A stretch of 64,000 nt of DNA, from positions 242,708 to 306,707 of the forward strand of contig NZ_LMEI01000008.1 of the NCBI RefSeq assembly GCF_001426585.1, read 5' to 3'. The DNA comes from Streptomyces sp. Root431 (GTDB taxonomy: Bacteria; Actinomycetota; Actinomycetes; Streptomycetales; Streptomycetaceae). The position numbers were made by a program, and so were the translations under genes. Shown in pieces: positions 18,975 to 31,993 of this stretch (the stretch's first letter is position 1; each line of letters starts with the position of its first letter). Under the pieces are notes generated by a model. It saw nothing but the letters and a program-made list of their open reading frames with translations, ran no database searches and was not told the DNA's origin.

Positions 18975-19966
18975 GTCAGGGTCTCCTCCGGGGTCAGCAG
19001 GTCCGCGATGTCCAGGACGTGGTAGCCGCGCATGGAGGGCAGGCAGCTGCCGGTGACCGGGGCGATGGCCGTCGACCATTCCTCCGGGATCGCCGAGGCG
19101 CCCGCCATCGCTCCGGCCAGGGCGCCCGCCACCGCTGCCGTCGTGTCGGCGTCGCGGCCCATGTTGACCGCGGTGAGGACCGCCGTACGGAAGTCCCCGC
19201 GGGCCGCCGCGAAGGCGCCGAAGGCCAGGCCCACCGCCTCCGGTGCCAGGTCCGTCCACGGGTAGCCGCCGATGACGACCGCCGAGCGGACCTGGCGTTC
19301 GCGGGTGAGCGGGTCCGGCTGGACGCGCTGGGCGGCGACGACCGCGCGGCGCAGGGAGCGGGCCGTCCAGGAGTCCATCGGGACGACGGAGAGGGCCGCC
19401 GCGATGATCGAGGTCACGCCCGCGCCAGCCATCGCCGCCGCGACGCCCGCCGCGACGGCCTGGCCGCCGTAGATGCCCTCGCCCTCGTGGCTGACGCTGC
19501 CGTCGATCGCGACGAGGCGCGCCGCCTCCGCCGGGCGGCCGGCGGCGAAGACCCCGAACGGCGCGGCGCGCATCGCGAGCCCGTCGCTCCAGGCGTGCCG
19601 GTGCTGGGCGGAGATGGGTGCGGCGAGGCCCCGGCGGAGGTTCTCCAGGGTGCCGCGCTCCGAGAAGCCCGCGCCGCGGAAGGGGCCTTCGTCGAGGTCG
19701 GCGATCCAGTGGTGCCAGGCGCGTTCGACGTGGTGGACGGTGAGCGCCGAGCCGTGCCGGGCGAGGAGCAGGGCCGAGAAGATCGCGTACTCGGTGTCGT
19801 CGGTGCCTGCCGGACGGTCCGTCACGAAGCCTTCGATGCGGCCCCATCGGCGGCGGATCTCCGAGGGGCGCATGTTCTCCGCGGGCGCTCCGAGGGCGTC
19901 GCCGACGGCGAGGCCGAGGAGCGCCCCCCTCGCCCGTTCACGCGTGTCGCATGCCGTGGTCGTCAT
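18971..19966 (-). CDS. ADP-ribosylglycohydrolase family protein (copy D, first in operon)
   Basis: The 331-residue protein is the most canonical copy: GALLGLAVGDALGAPAEN (about residues 13-30), GTDDTEYAIFS (about 53-63, the TDDT metal ligands) and NMGRDADTTAAVAGALAGA (about 271-289, the D-x-D-T ligands). It should be a catalytically competent Mg2+-dependent ribosyl hydrolase in the cytoplasm. The ATG at 19966 follows an AAGGGG ribosome site. A longer frame upstream has no family similarity. It is the first gene of a seven-gene overlapping operon and is divergent from the VIT1/CCC1 transporter. Confidence 0.88.
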   Translation of the reverse strand: MTTTACDTRERARGALLGLAVGDALGAPAENMRPSEIRRRWGRIEGFVTDRPAGTDDTEYAIFSALLLARHGSALTVHHVERAWHHWIADLDEGPFRGAGFSERGTLENLRRGLAAPISAQHRHAWSDGLAMRAAPFGVFAAGRPAEAARLVAIDGSVSHEGEGIYGGQAVAAGVAAAMAGAGVTSIIAAALSVVPMDSWTARSLRRAVVAAQRVQPDPLTRERQVRSAVVIGGYPWTDLAPEAVGLAFGAFAAARGDFRTAVLTAVNMGRDADTTAAVAGALAGAMAGASAIPEEWSTAIAPVTGSCLPSMRGYHVLDIADLLTPEETLT

Positions 19967-20113
19967 TCTGGCGGCCCCTTCCTCGGTGGGGGCGCGCAGT
20001 TCGGCGCCCCGATGCCTGGATCTGTGCCACCGCGGGCCGTGAACTCGCCGAAGAAACGTCTCTGTCACCCGCCTGACACCTCGCCGGAGTCAGGTTCACC
20101 CGGCACGCAACTC

Positions 20114-20129
20114 CTAAGGGGCGCCTTAG
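20114..20129. promoter_or_regulatory. Candidate operator between operon and metal transporter
   Basis: CTAAGG-GGCG-CCTTAG is a 6+6 inverted repeat in an AT-richer patch, midway in the 265-base divergent gap (19967-20231). The rest of the gap shows no gene. It could serve either promoter. It does not match the 19-base DmdR/IdeR iron box well. Confidence 0.3.
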
Positions 20130-20231
20130 TAAGTACGGCCTGCCTTGCTGGCGGGCCCCTTACATCGCGCGTATTTTCGAGGTGTTGGGGGCGGCGGGTG
20201 CGACCCGGCCCGCCGAAACGAGGGGAGAGCC

Positions 20232-20960
20232 ATGTCCATCATCGAAGCTCAGGCGCCACTGCACGAGGCCCACCGCGACAACCACACGCACCGTGACGTG
20301 AACGGCGGTTGGCTGCGTCCCGCGGTGTTCGGCGCGATGGACGGACTCGTCTCCAACCTCGCCCTGATGACCGGTGTCGCCGGCGGCGCGGTCTCCACGC
20401 AGACCGTCGTCATCACCGGCCTCGCGGGGCTCGCCGCAGGCGCCTTCTCCATGGCGGCGGGCGAGTACACCTCCGTGGCTTCGCAGCGCGAGCTCGTCCA
20501 GGCGGAACTGGACGTCGAGCGCCGCCAGTTGCGCAAGCACCCCATCGACGAGATGGAGGAGCTGGCCGCGCTGTACGTGTCCCGGGGCGTCGAGCCCGCG
20601 CTCGCCCGCGAGGTCGCGATGCAGCTCTCCAAGGATCCCGAGCAGGCCCTGGAGATCCACGCCCGCGAGGAGCTCGGCATCGACCCGGACGACCTGCCGT
20701 CGCCGATGGTCGCCGCGGTGTCGTCCTTCGGCTCCTTCGCGCTCGGCGCCCTGCTCCCCGTCCTGCCGTTCCTGCTCGGGGCGACCGCGCTGTGGCCCGC
20801 CGTGCTGCTCGCGCTCCTCGGGCTCTTCGCCTGCGGCGCGCTGGTGGCCCGGGTGACCGCCCGTGGCTGGCTCTTCAGCGGGATGCGCCAGCTCGTCCTC
20901 GGTGGGGCCGCGGCCGCCGTCACGTACGGGCTCGGGATGCTCTTCGGAGCGGCGTTGTAG
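20232..20960 (+). CDS. VIT1/CCC1 family Fe2+/Mn2+ transporter
   Basis: The 242-residue membrane protein moves ferrous or manganous ions across the membrane, in bacteria probably outward. It has two N-terminal membrane segments (about residues 38-85, with FGAMDGLVSNLALMTGVAGG and AGAFSMAAGEYTSVASQRE). A Glu-rich cytosolic metal-binding stretch follows (about 90-155, QAELDVERRQL, EMEELAALY, EELGIDP), and then three more segments. The ATG at 20232 follows GGGGAGAG. A terminator lies 44 bases after the stop. Confidence 0.9.
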   Translation: MSIIEAQAPLHEAHRDNHTHRDVNGGWLRPAVFGAMDGLVSNLALMTGVAGGAVSTQTVVITGLAGLAAGAFSMAAGEYTSVASQRELVQAELDVERRQLRKHPIDEMEELAALYVSRGVEPALAREVAMQLSKDPEQALEIHAREELGIDPDDLPSPMVAAVSSFGSFALGALLPVLPFLLGATALWPAVLLALLGLFACGALVARVTARGWLFSGMRQLVLGGAAAAVTYGLGMLFGAAL

Positions 20961-21004
20961 CTCCGGATATCGGAACGGATTCCGTACCCGTAGAGAAGAC
21001 CGGG

Positions 21005-21026
21005 AGGCCCCTACAAGGGGCCTTTT
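21005..21026 (+). terminator. Terminator of the VIT1/CCC1 gene
   Basis: AGGCCCCT and AGGGGCCT pair around a 3-base loop (ACA) and are followed by TTT. This is a classic short intrinsic terminator. Confidence 0.75.
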
Positions 21027-21459
21027 CCGCATTTCGGGGCACTTTTTCGGGAGGTAAGGCCCAAATCGGCTGTGACGTATATCCCTGGCTCGATCCGCCG
21101 CAGCGATGAGACACTATGCAAGACGCCACATAAGTAGCCGGTTACTCGGCGGTTTCGAACCCGTGACCAACGGGAATGAGGCATGAGCGTCGTTGGGCAA
21201 TGAGGCCCACTCGGCGACGGACCGCCGGAAGCCCGGAGATCCTCCGGCTCCCCCCGGTCCGTCCCCCGCGGGACAGCCCCTTGTCCCCGCACCCCACAGG
21301 TGAGAACACACCACCACTGCGTGTCGGTGGTGTCCGCATGCTGGAACGAGCTATCCACTTCGCGAGAAGCCAGCCATCATGTAACCTGCACGAAATTTCG
21401 CGGAGGGCCAACGTCGTCCCTCGGCAGTTGCATATGCCACGACGACGACGGGAGAGCCG
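21027..21459 (+). promoter_or_regulatory. gltB upstream region with hairpin and GlnR-like half-site
   Basis: No gene is visible in this roughly 430-base stretch, which is less GC-rich than its surroundings. At 21308-21333 ACACCACC and GGTGGTGT form a hairpin with a 10-base loop. At 21381-21396 GTAAC-6 bases-GAAAT fits one a/b half of the GlnR box (gTnAc-n6-GaAAc), 64 bases before the gltB ATG. A second half-site is not clear. A ribosome site GGGAGAG precedes gltB. Confidence 0.4.
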
Positions 21460-26011
<4,552 letters not shown>

Positions 26012-26019
<8 letters not shown>

Positions 26020-27472
26020 CCCCAAGGGCTTCCTGACCACCGGGCGCGAGGTCGCCAAGACCCGGCCGGTGGGCGAGCGAGTCAGAGACTGGAACGAGGT
26101 CTACGTTCCCGGCTCCCTGCTGCCGATCATCAGCAAGCAGGCCGGCCGCTGCATGGACTGCGGCATCCCCTTCTGCCACAACGGCTGTCCCCTCGGGAAC
26201 CTCATCCCCGAGTGGAACGACTTCGCCTACCGCGAGGACTGGTCGGCGGCGCAGGAGCGGCTGCACGCCACCAACAACTTCCCGGAGTTCACCGGCCGCC
26301 TGTGCCCGGCTCCGTGCGAGTCGGCGTGCGTCCTCGGCATCAACCAGCCGGCCGTCACCATCAAGAACGTCGAAGTCTCCATCATCGACAAGGCGTGGGA
26401 CGCGAACGACGTCAAGCCGCAGGTGCCCGAGCGCCTGTCCGGCAAGACCGCCGCCGTCATCGGCTCGGGCCCGGCGGGTCTCGCCGCCGCCCAGCAGCTG
26501 ACCCGGGCCGGCCACACCGTGGTCGTGTACGAGCGCGCCGACCGCATCGGTGGTCTCCTCCGGTACGGCATCCCCGAGTTCAAGATGGAGAAGCGGCACA
26601 TCAACCGCCGCATCGAGCAGATGCGCGCGGAGGGCACCAAGTTCCGCACCGGCATCGAGATCGGCCGCGACCTGACGTCCACGGACCTGCGCAAGAGGTT
26701 CGACGCCGTGGTCATCGCCGCCGGCGCCACCACCGCCCGTGATCTGCCCGTCCCGGGCCGCGAGCTCAACGGCATCCACCAGGCCATGGAGTACCTGCCG
26801 CTGGCCAACAAGGTCGTCGAGGGCGACTTCGTGTCCCCGCCGATCACCGCCGAGGGCAAGCACGTCGTCGTCATCGGTGGCGGCGACACCGGCGCGGACT
26901 GCGTCGGTACGGCGCACCGCCAGGGCGCGGCCTCGGTCACGCAGCTGGAGATCATGCCCAAGCCGGGCGACGAGCGGAACGCCGGCCAGCCCTGGCCGAC
27001 CTTCCCCATGCTGTACAAGGTCACCTCGGCGCACGAGGAGGGCGGCGAGCGGGTCTACTCCGTCTCCACCACCCACTTCGAGGGCGACGAGGACGGCAAC
27101 GTCCAGTTCCTCCACCTCGTCGAGGTCGAGTTCGTCGGGGGCAAGCTGACCCAGAAGCCGGGCACGGAGCGCAAGATCCCCGCCCAGCTGGTCACGCTCG
27201 CGATGGGCTTCACCGGCACGGACGTGGAGAACGGCCTGGTCGCGCAGTTTGGTCTGGCGCTCGACGAGCGGGGTAATATCGCCCGTGACGCGGACTTCGC
27301 CACCAATGTCGATGGCGTGTACGTCGCCGGTGACGCGGGTCGCGGCCAGTCCCTCATTGTGTGGGCCATCGCCGAGGGCCGCTCCGCCGCCCGTGGCGTG
27401 GACCGCTACCTGACCGGAGCCAGCTCCCTGCCGGCCCCGATCCGCCCGACGGACCGTTCGCTGACGGTCTGA
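26012..27472 (+). CDS. gltD: Glutamate synthase small subunit
   Basis: GltD takes electrons from NADPH and passes them through FAD and 4Fe-4S clusters to GltB. The 486-residue protein has [20 protein letters not shown] (about residues 47-66) and [12 protein letters not shown] for the clusters. The FAD motif [13 protein letters not shown] (about 150-162) and the NADPH motif [13 protein letters not shown] (about 289-301) follow. [14 protein letters not shown] near the end completes the FAD site. It overlaps gltB by 8 bases, so both are translated together. A small TGATCC/GGATCA dyad lies at its stop. Confidence 0.96.
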
Positions 27473-27715
27473 TCCCGCCGGATCACCCCTTGAACGTCCC
27501 GTACAACGACGTGCGGAACTGAGCGCGGCGCCCCCCGAATGTCCCCGACCGGACGACTGGGTGGGCGCCTGTGCGCTTGGTGGACGTGCGCGCTTGTCGG
27601 TGGTGGGGGAGGGCGGTGCCCGACGCCGGCGCGTGGGGTCGCTGTCGTTGCCACAGTGCGGGCTGTTGCGGGTCGCGGCGCGTTGTCGGCTGGGACCGGA
27701 CCCGGGCCCGTGGGC

Positions 27716-28831
27716 TCACCGGATGCGGAAGTGCGGGATGACCTTCGTGCCCCACTGGCGGATGGTCTCCAGACAGACCTCCTGCGGCACCGTGCCCATC
27801 TGGATCAGGCACATCACCTCGTCGACGCCGATCTCCCGCAGTCGCTCCACATAGGCGATGGCGGTCGCGGAGTCCCCGTACGCGTGGTCGGTGTTGTACG
27901 TGCCGGTGTCGACCGGGCGGGCCGGGATGCTCGCCTCGTGCAGCCGGGCCACCAGCTTCCGCCGCTCCTCCTCCAGGGCGCCCGTGTGGTCCTCGTCCTC
28001 CGCGTATCCGGTGGGCGCGGGGGCGCCGCCGTACCAGTGGGCGATCGACTCCGCGAAGAACCGCTGGCCGCGTGTGCCGAGCCGCAGCGCGCGGTCGGCG
28101 TCGTCCAGGACGATCGTCGGGCAGAGGGCCGAGAAGTGGTCGTTGACCTCGGTGGAGACGAACCGCGATCCGTCCCGCGCGGCGATGGTCTCGTCGTACA
28201 CCGCGCGCATCGCGCGGACGTCGTCGGCTCCCGCGAAGCCCATCACCAGGGCCCCGATGCCGCGTTCGGCGGCCTGCCGCAGGGAGTCGTGCTGCGAGCA
28301 GGCCATGAAGAGGGGTGGGTGCGGGTGTTGCACCGGGCGCGGCAGGACCGCGCCGGGGCCGATGTCGAGGGAGCCGTGCCACTCGAACTCCGGCTCGCGC
28401 CACGCGGCGGCGAGGATCCGCAGGGCCTCCTCCGTCTGCGGCCGGGTGTCCTCGGGGTTCACCCCGAACATCCGCATCTCCTGGCGGGTCGCGCCCCGGC
28501 CCGCGCCGACGTCGAGCCGGCCGCCGGAGAGCACGTCGAGCATCGCGGCGCGCTCGGCGACCCGGACCGGGTGCTGGTAGCCGAAGGGCATGGTGACCAC
28601 GCCGTGGCCGACGCGGATGGTCCGCGTCCGGGCGGCGACCCAGGTCAGGAAGATCTCGGACGCGCTCATGTGGGCGTACTGGGTGAGGGAGTGGTGCTCG
28701 ACCGCCCAGACGCGGTCGAAGCCCATCTCCTCGGCGAGGACGGCCTGTTCGACGCAGTCGTGGATGACCGCGCGTTCGCGTGCGGGGGTGGGGTCGACGA
28801 GCTGTGCTTCGAAGATCATGGAGAACTTCAT
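27716..28831 (-). CDS. LLM-class flavin-dependent oxidoreductase
   Basis: The 371-residue protein is a bacterial-luciferase-like monooxygenase using FMN or F420. The N-terminal MKFSMIFEAQLVDPT, EEMGFDRVWAVEHHS and LDVLSGGRLDVGAGRG (about residues 97-112) are typical barrel landmarks. The oxidised substrate cannot be told. It is divergent from a PadR regulator 136 bases away, with an inverted repeat between them, so PadR probably controls it. The 243 bases between it and gltD hold no gene. Confidence 0.85.
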   Translation of the reverse strand: MKFSMIFEAQLVDPTPARERAVIHDCVEQAVLAEEMGFDRVWAVEHHSLTQYAHMSASEIFLTWVAARTRTIRVGHGVVTMPFGYQHPVRVAERAAMLDVLSGGRLDVGAGRGATRQEMRMFGVNPEDTRPQTEEALRILAAAWREPEFEWHGSLDIGPGAVLPRPVQHPHPPLFMACSQHDSLRQAAERGIGALVMGFAGADDVRAMRAVYDETIAARDGSRFVSTEVNDHFSALCPTIVLDDADRALRLGTRGQRFFAESIAHWYGGAPAPTGYAEDEDHTGALEEERRKLVARLHEASIPARPVDTGTYNTDHAYGDSATAIAYVERLREIGVDEVMCLIQMGTVPQEVCLETIRQWGTKVIPHFRIR

Positions 28832-28903
28832 CGTGAGCTCCTCCCGAGCCTGAGCCTGAGCTTGAGCCTGCGTCCGTGCCTGTGCCTGTTTCTGTGAGGT
28901 CGG

Positions 28904-28935
28904 TATGCCTAATCGAAATACTTCTAGCAGGCATA
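28904..28935. promoter_or_regulatory. Candidate PadR operator
   Basis: TATGCCT and AGGCATA form a 7+7 inverted repeat with an 18-base AT-rich centre, in the gap between the LLM gene and the PadR gene. The nearby stretch 28850-28896 is a CTG/CCTG-type low-complexity run. No other dyad is present in the gap. Confidence 0.45.
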
Positions 28936-28967
28936 GGTGGAGGAGGGAAGGGTCGTAGACTCCGTCC

Positions 28968-29567
28968 GTGGACGAGACGACGGAGGGGGCTCCGGAACCG
29001 CTGCCCGGGCTCCCGGCTACCAGCTGGGCCGTGCTCGGACTGCTCTCCTTCGGGCGGGAGTTGTCCGGCTACGACCTCAAGAAGTGGTCGGACCGGTCGC
29101 TGCGCCTCTTCTACTGGAGTCCGTCGTTCAGCCAGATCTACAGCGAGCTCAAGCGGCTGGAGAAGACCGGCTACGCCACCTCGCGCCTGGTCGCGCCGGA
29201 ATCCGGCACCCGCGACAAGCGCGTCTACCGGATCACCGACGAAGGCCTCACCGCCGTCCGCACGTGGGCCCGCACCGCCCCCCTCGACCCGCCCGTCCTC
29301 AAGCACGGGCCGATGCTGCGGCTCTGGCTGGGGCACCTCCTCGAACCCGACCGGATGCGCGAGATCCTGGCCGGACACCGGGAGTACGCCGAGGGCATGC
29401 GGCTGCGCGCCGAGGCCGACGTGGCGGACGCCGGGGCCGACGAGACGTGGGCGTACCCCCGGCTCACCCTCACCTGGGCCGAGCGCTATTACGCGGCCGA
29501 GCGCGACCTCGCCGACGCCATGCTCGCGGACATCGAGCGCCTGGAGCGGGAGCGCCCAGGGGACTGA
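28968..29567 (+). CDS. PadR family transcriptional regulator
   Basis: The 199-residue protein has a PadR winged helix at about residues 15-90 (SWAVLGLLSFGRELSGYDL, then YSELKRLEKTGY and KRVYRITDEG in the wing). A C-terminal helical PadR domain for dimerisation extends to about residue 195, ending LADIERLERERP. Such proteins repress divergent detoxification genes and release DNA on binding small phenolic or drug-like ligands. The GTG at 28968 was chosen as first start after the dyad. It converges on the aldo/keto reductase gene with only 32 bases between them. Confidence 0.88.
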   Translation: MDETTEGAPEPLPGLPATSWAVLGLLSFGRELSGYDLKKWSDRSLRLFYWSPSFSQIYSELKRLEKTGYATSRLVAPESGTRDKRVYRITDEGLTAVRTWARTAPLDPPVLKHGPMLRLWLGHLLEPDRMREILAGHREYAEGMRLRAEADVADAGADETWAYPRLTLTWAERYYAAERDLADAMLADIERLERERPGD

Positions 29568-29599
29568 GCCCTCAGCTCAGAGCTCCGAGCCCTCAGCCT

Positions 29600-30505
29600 T
29601 CACTCCTCCTTCTCCAGTCGCGCGAACTGCTCCTCGGTGAGCGTGACGTCGAGCGCGCCCAGGTTCTCCAGGAGGTGCGCCGCCGAGGACGTACCGGGGA
29701 TGGGAAGGATGTGCGGGGCCCGGTGCAGGAGCCAGGCCAGGGCCGTCTGGGACGGGGTCGCGCCGATCTCGCGGGCGACGCGCGCCACCGGGCCGTCCGG
29801 GCCCGCGTGGCCGCCCATGGCGATCGGGAAGAAGGGGACGAAGGCGATGCCGCGCCCCGCCGTGTGCTCGACCACGGCCTCGTGGTCGCGGGTCGCCAGG
29901 TTGTAGAGGTTCTGCACGGCCGCGATCGGCGCGACCGACTCGGCCTCCTCCAGCTGGGCGACCGTCACCTCCGACAGCCCGATGTGCCGGACCTTGCCCT
30001 CCTCCTGGAGCCCGCGCACGGCACCCACCTGCTCGGCGACCGGGTAGTTCTCGTCGAGGCGGTGCAGGTACAGCAGGTCGATCCGCTCCGTACCCAGCCG
30101 GCGCAGGCTGAGTTCGGCCTGCTGGCGCAGATAGGCGGGGTGGCCGAGCGGCACCCACTCGGTGGGGGAGGGCCTGACCACGCCGACCTTGGTGGCCACC
30201 GCGACGGCGTCGCCGTACGGGCGCAGCGCCTCGCCGAGGAGCTCCTCGCCCGCCCCCAGCGCGTAGGCATCGGCCGTGTCGAAGAGGGTGACCCCCGCTT
30301 CGGCGGCCGTCCGCAGCAGGGCCAGCGCGGCCGCCCGGTCGGCCGGGGCCGACCAGATGCGGGCCTCGGGGCCCGTCGGGTCGCCGGGGCCGTCGGCGAG
30401 GCGCATCGTGCCGTATCCGATGCGCCGGACCGGGAGGTCGCCCCCGAGCTGGAATATCGTCGAGTCGATGCCGGGCGCCGGGGTGGTGTTCGTGTCGTTC
30501 GTCAT
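29600..30505 (-). CDS. Aldo/keto reductase
   Basis: The 301-residue NADPH-dependent TIM-barrel reductase has the catalytic set: Asp and Tyr in LFDTADAYALGAGEE (about residues 60-74), Lys in VATKVGVV and His in LLYLHRLDEN. The NADP phosphate site is in IPGTSSAAHLLENL near residue 275. It probably reduces a sugar or other aldehyde; the substrate is unknown. Its promoter seems to contain a MerR-type overlong spacer ending almost at the ATG, so the message may be leaderless and induced by the divergent MerR protein. Confidence 0.9.
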   Translation of the reverse strand: MTNDTNTTPAPGIDSTIFQLGGDLPVRRIGYGTMRLADGPGDPTGPEARIWSAPADRAAALALLRTAAEAGVTLFDTADAYALGAGEELLGEALRPYGDAVAVATKVGVVRPSPTEWVPLGHPAYLRQQAELSLRRLGTERIDLLYLHRLDENYPVAEQVGAVRGLQEEGKVRHIGLSEVTVAQLEEAESVAPIAAVQNLYNLATRDHEAVVEHTAGRGIAFVPFFPIAMGGHAGPDGPVARVAREIGATPSQTALAWLLHRAPHILPIPGTSSAAHLLENLGALDVTLTEEQFARLEKEE

Positions 30506-30512
30506 GTCCGGA

Positions 30513-30544
30513 ACCGTAGGAGCTCACACCGGTGTCAGCTTCAA
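30513..30544 (-). promoter_or_regulatory. MerR-type promoter and operator
   Basis: On the minus strand TTGAAG (30539-30544) and TACGGT (30513-30518) are separated by 20 bases. That spacer holds most of the dyad AGCTCACACC/GGTGTCAGCT (30521-30540), symmetric except at one pair. Overlong 19-20-base spacers with a central dyad are the hallmark of MerR-activated promoters. Transcription would begin within a few bases of the reductase ATG at 30505. Confidence 0.65.
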
Positions 30545-30575
30545 GCGGGAACGGGTCGATGTGAGGGGGGTCACA

Positions 30576-30989
30576 GTGAAGATCGGTGAGCTGTCGCGCG
30601 AGACCGGGGTCGGCGTCCGGCTCCTCCGCTATTACGAGGAGCAGGGCCTCCTCTCCTCGGAGCGGACCCCGGGCGGGCAGCGGGTGTACGGCCCCGACGC
30701 CCCCGCCGTCGTCCGCCGCATCCGGGCCCTGCTCGGCGCCGGACTGCCGACGAGGGGCATCGCCGAGGTCCTGGACTGCGTGTGCGGCAGCGAGGCGGAG
30801 ATCGAACCCTGCCTCAGTCCGATGCTCGTCGCCCGGCTCGACGCCATCGACGAGCAGATCCACGACCTCCAGGACACCCGGTCCTCCCTCGCGGCGCTCG
30901 TCGCGGACACCGAGGGCAGGCAACTCGCCGCCCCCGGCCGGGCGATGGATATTCGGGTGGCCGACTCCGCGGCGCCCGGGCAATCATGA
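30576..30989 (+). CDS. MerR family transcriptional regulator
   Basis: The 137-residue protein begins MKIGELSRETGVGVRLLRYY (initiator read as Met from GTG), the MerR winged helix, followed by EEQGLLSSERTPGGQRVY and a dimerisation helix (about residues 80-110). Three cysteines lie together in DCVCGSEAEIEPC (about residues 67-79), just before the coiled coil, which could form a metal or redox sensor. It is divergent from the aldo/keto reductase, 70 bases away across a MerR-type promoter, and 4 bases from the VOC gene downstream. Confidence 0.88.
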   Translation: MKIGELSRETGVGVRLLRYYEEQGLLSSERTPGGQRVYGPDAPAVVRRIRALLGAGLPTRGIAEVLDCVCGSEAEIEPCLSPMLVARLDAIDEQIHDLQDTRSSLAALVADTEGRQLAAPGRAMDIRVADSAAPGQS

Positions 30990-30993
30990 CGCC

Positions 30994-31371
30994 ATGACTT
31001 CTCTCGTACGACACGTGACCATCGACTGCGCCGACGCCCACGGCCTGGCGAGCTTCTGGGCCATGGCGCTGGACGGGGAGCTCGGCGCCGACGACTTTCC
31101 CGGCGACCCCGAGGCCGTCGTCGAGTCGGCCGGCGTGAGCCTCCTCTTCATCCAGGTCCCCGAGGGCAAGTCGGGGAAGAACCGGGTCCACCTCGACCTC
31201 CAGCCGCAGGACCGCACCCGCGACGAGGAGATCAAGCGACTGCTCACCTTCGGCGCCACCCTGCTCGACGACCGGCGGAACGCCGACGGGACCGGCTGGG
31301 CGACCCTCGCCGACCCGGAGGGCAACGAGTTCTGCGTCGAGCGCAGCGCGGCGGAGCGCGCCTCCTCCTGA
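30994..31371 (+). CDS. VOC (glyoxalase/bleomycin resistance) family protein
   Basis: The 125-residue protein has the paired beta-alpha-beta modules of the vicinal oxygen chelate fold: VRHVTIDCADAHGLASFWAM at the start and VHLDLQPQDR with LADPEGNEFCV later. His and Glu in these motifs fit the metal ligands. Members modify or bind small toxic molecules. The gene starts 4 bases after the MerR stop, so it is probably in the MerR transcript. The exact function is not visible. Confidence 0.82.
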   Translation: MTSLVRHVTIDCADAHGLASFWAMALDGELGADDFPGDPEAVVESAGVSLLFIQVPEGKSGKNRVHLDLQPQDRTRDEEIKRLLTFGATLLDDRRNADGTGWATLADPEGNEFCVERSAAERASS

Positions 31372-31455
31372 GAAGCCGGAAGACCTTTTGAGAAGGCAGG
31401 AATGTTCGGAGTAATCCGGACAGAAGCTGTCGGGTATCCGGTGTTTCCTGGAGTC

Positions 31456-31965
31456 ATGGGAGACACCGGAACCACCTGGTCGGCCTTCGAGGCCGCCGAA
31501 CCCGAGCTGGCCGCCGCCGTGCGCGAGCGCTTCGGGCAGTACACGCACCACGCGCTCGCCACCGTACGGAAGGACGGCTCGCCCCGGCTGAGCGGCATCG
31601 AGGCGGACTTCCGCTTCGGCGAGCTCTGGCTCGGCATGATGCCGAACTCCCGCAAGGCCCTCGACCTGCTCCGCGACCCGCGCTTCGCGCTGCTCGCCAA
31701 CCCCGGCTCGGGCACCGACATGGGCGGCGGGGACGTCCGCGTCTCCGGGCGCGCGGTCGAGATCACCGACCCGGAGACCGTCGACCGGTACGCGGCCGCC
31801 GCGGGCGCGCCGCTGCCCTTCCACCTCTTCCGGGTGGAGCCCACCGAGGTCGTACGGATCCGGGTGGACGGCGAGGAGCTGGTCCTGCGCACCTGGGCCC
31901 CGGGGCGTCCGGCGCGGACGATCCGGCGCGGCAATGACGACAGCCCGCCGCGCGGGGAGTCCTGA
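31456..31965 (+). CDS. Pyridoxamine 5'-phosphate oxidase-like (FMN/F420-binding) protein
   Basis: The 169-residue protein has the split-barrel PNPOx fold typical of actinobacterial flavin- or F420-binding reductases: HALATVRKDGSPRLSGIEADF (in the first third) and WLGMMPNSRKALDLLRDPRFAL. VRVSGRAVEITDPE follows. The ATG at 31456 gives the usual family N-terminus. An in-frame ATG at 31402 has a better-spaced AAGG ribosome site, so 18 extra residues are possible. It lies between the VOC gene and a TetR regulator, all on the same strand. Confidence 0.82.
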   Translation: MGDTGTTWSAFEAAEPELAAAVRERFGQYTHHALATVRKDGSPRLSGIEADFRFGELWLGMMPNSRKALDLLRDPRFALLANPGSGTDMGGGDVRVSGRAVEITDPETVDRYAAAAGAPLPFHLFRVEPTEVVRIRVDGEELVLRTWAPGRPARTIRRGNDDSPPRGES

Positions 31966-31993
31966 GGCACCCGCCGGGGGCCAGAATGGACGG

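Noticed and set aside
21011..21358. A 115-codon minus-strand frame upstream of gltB
   Set aside because: It runs through the VIT1/CCC1 terminator and a hairpin and has no recognisable domain or codon pattern.
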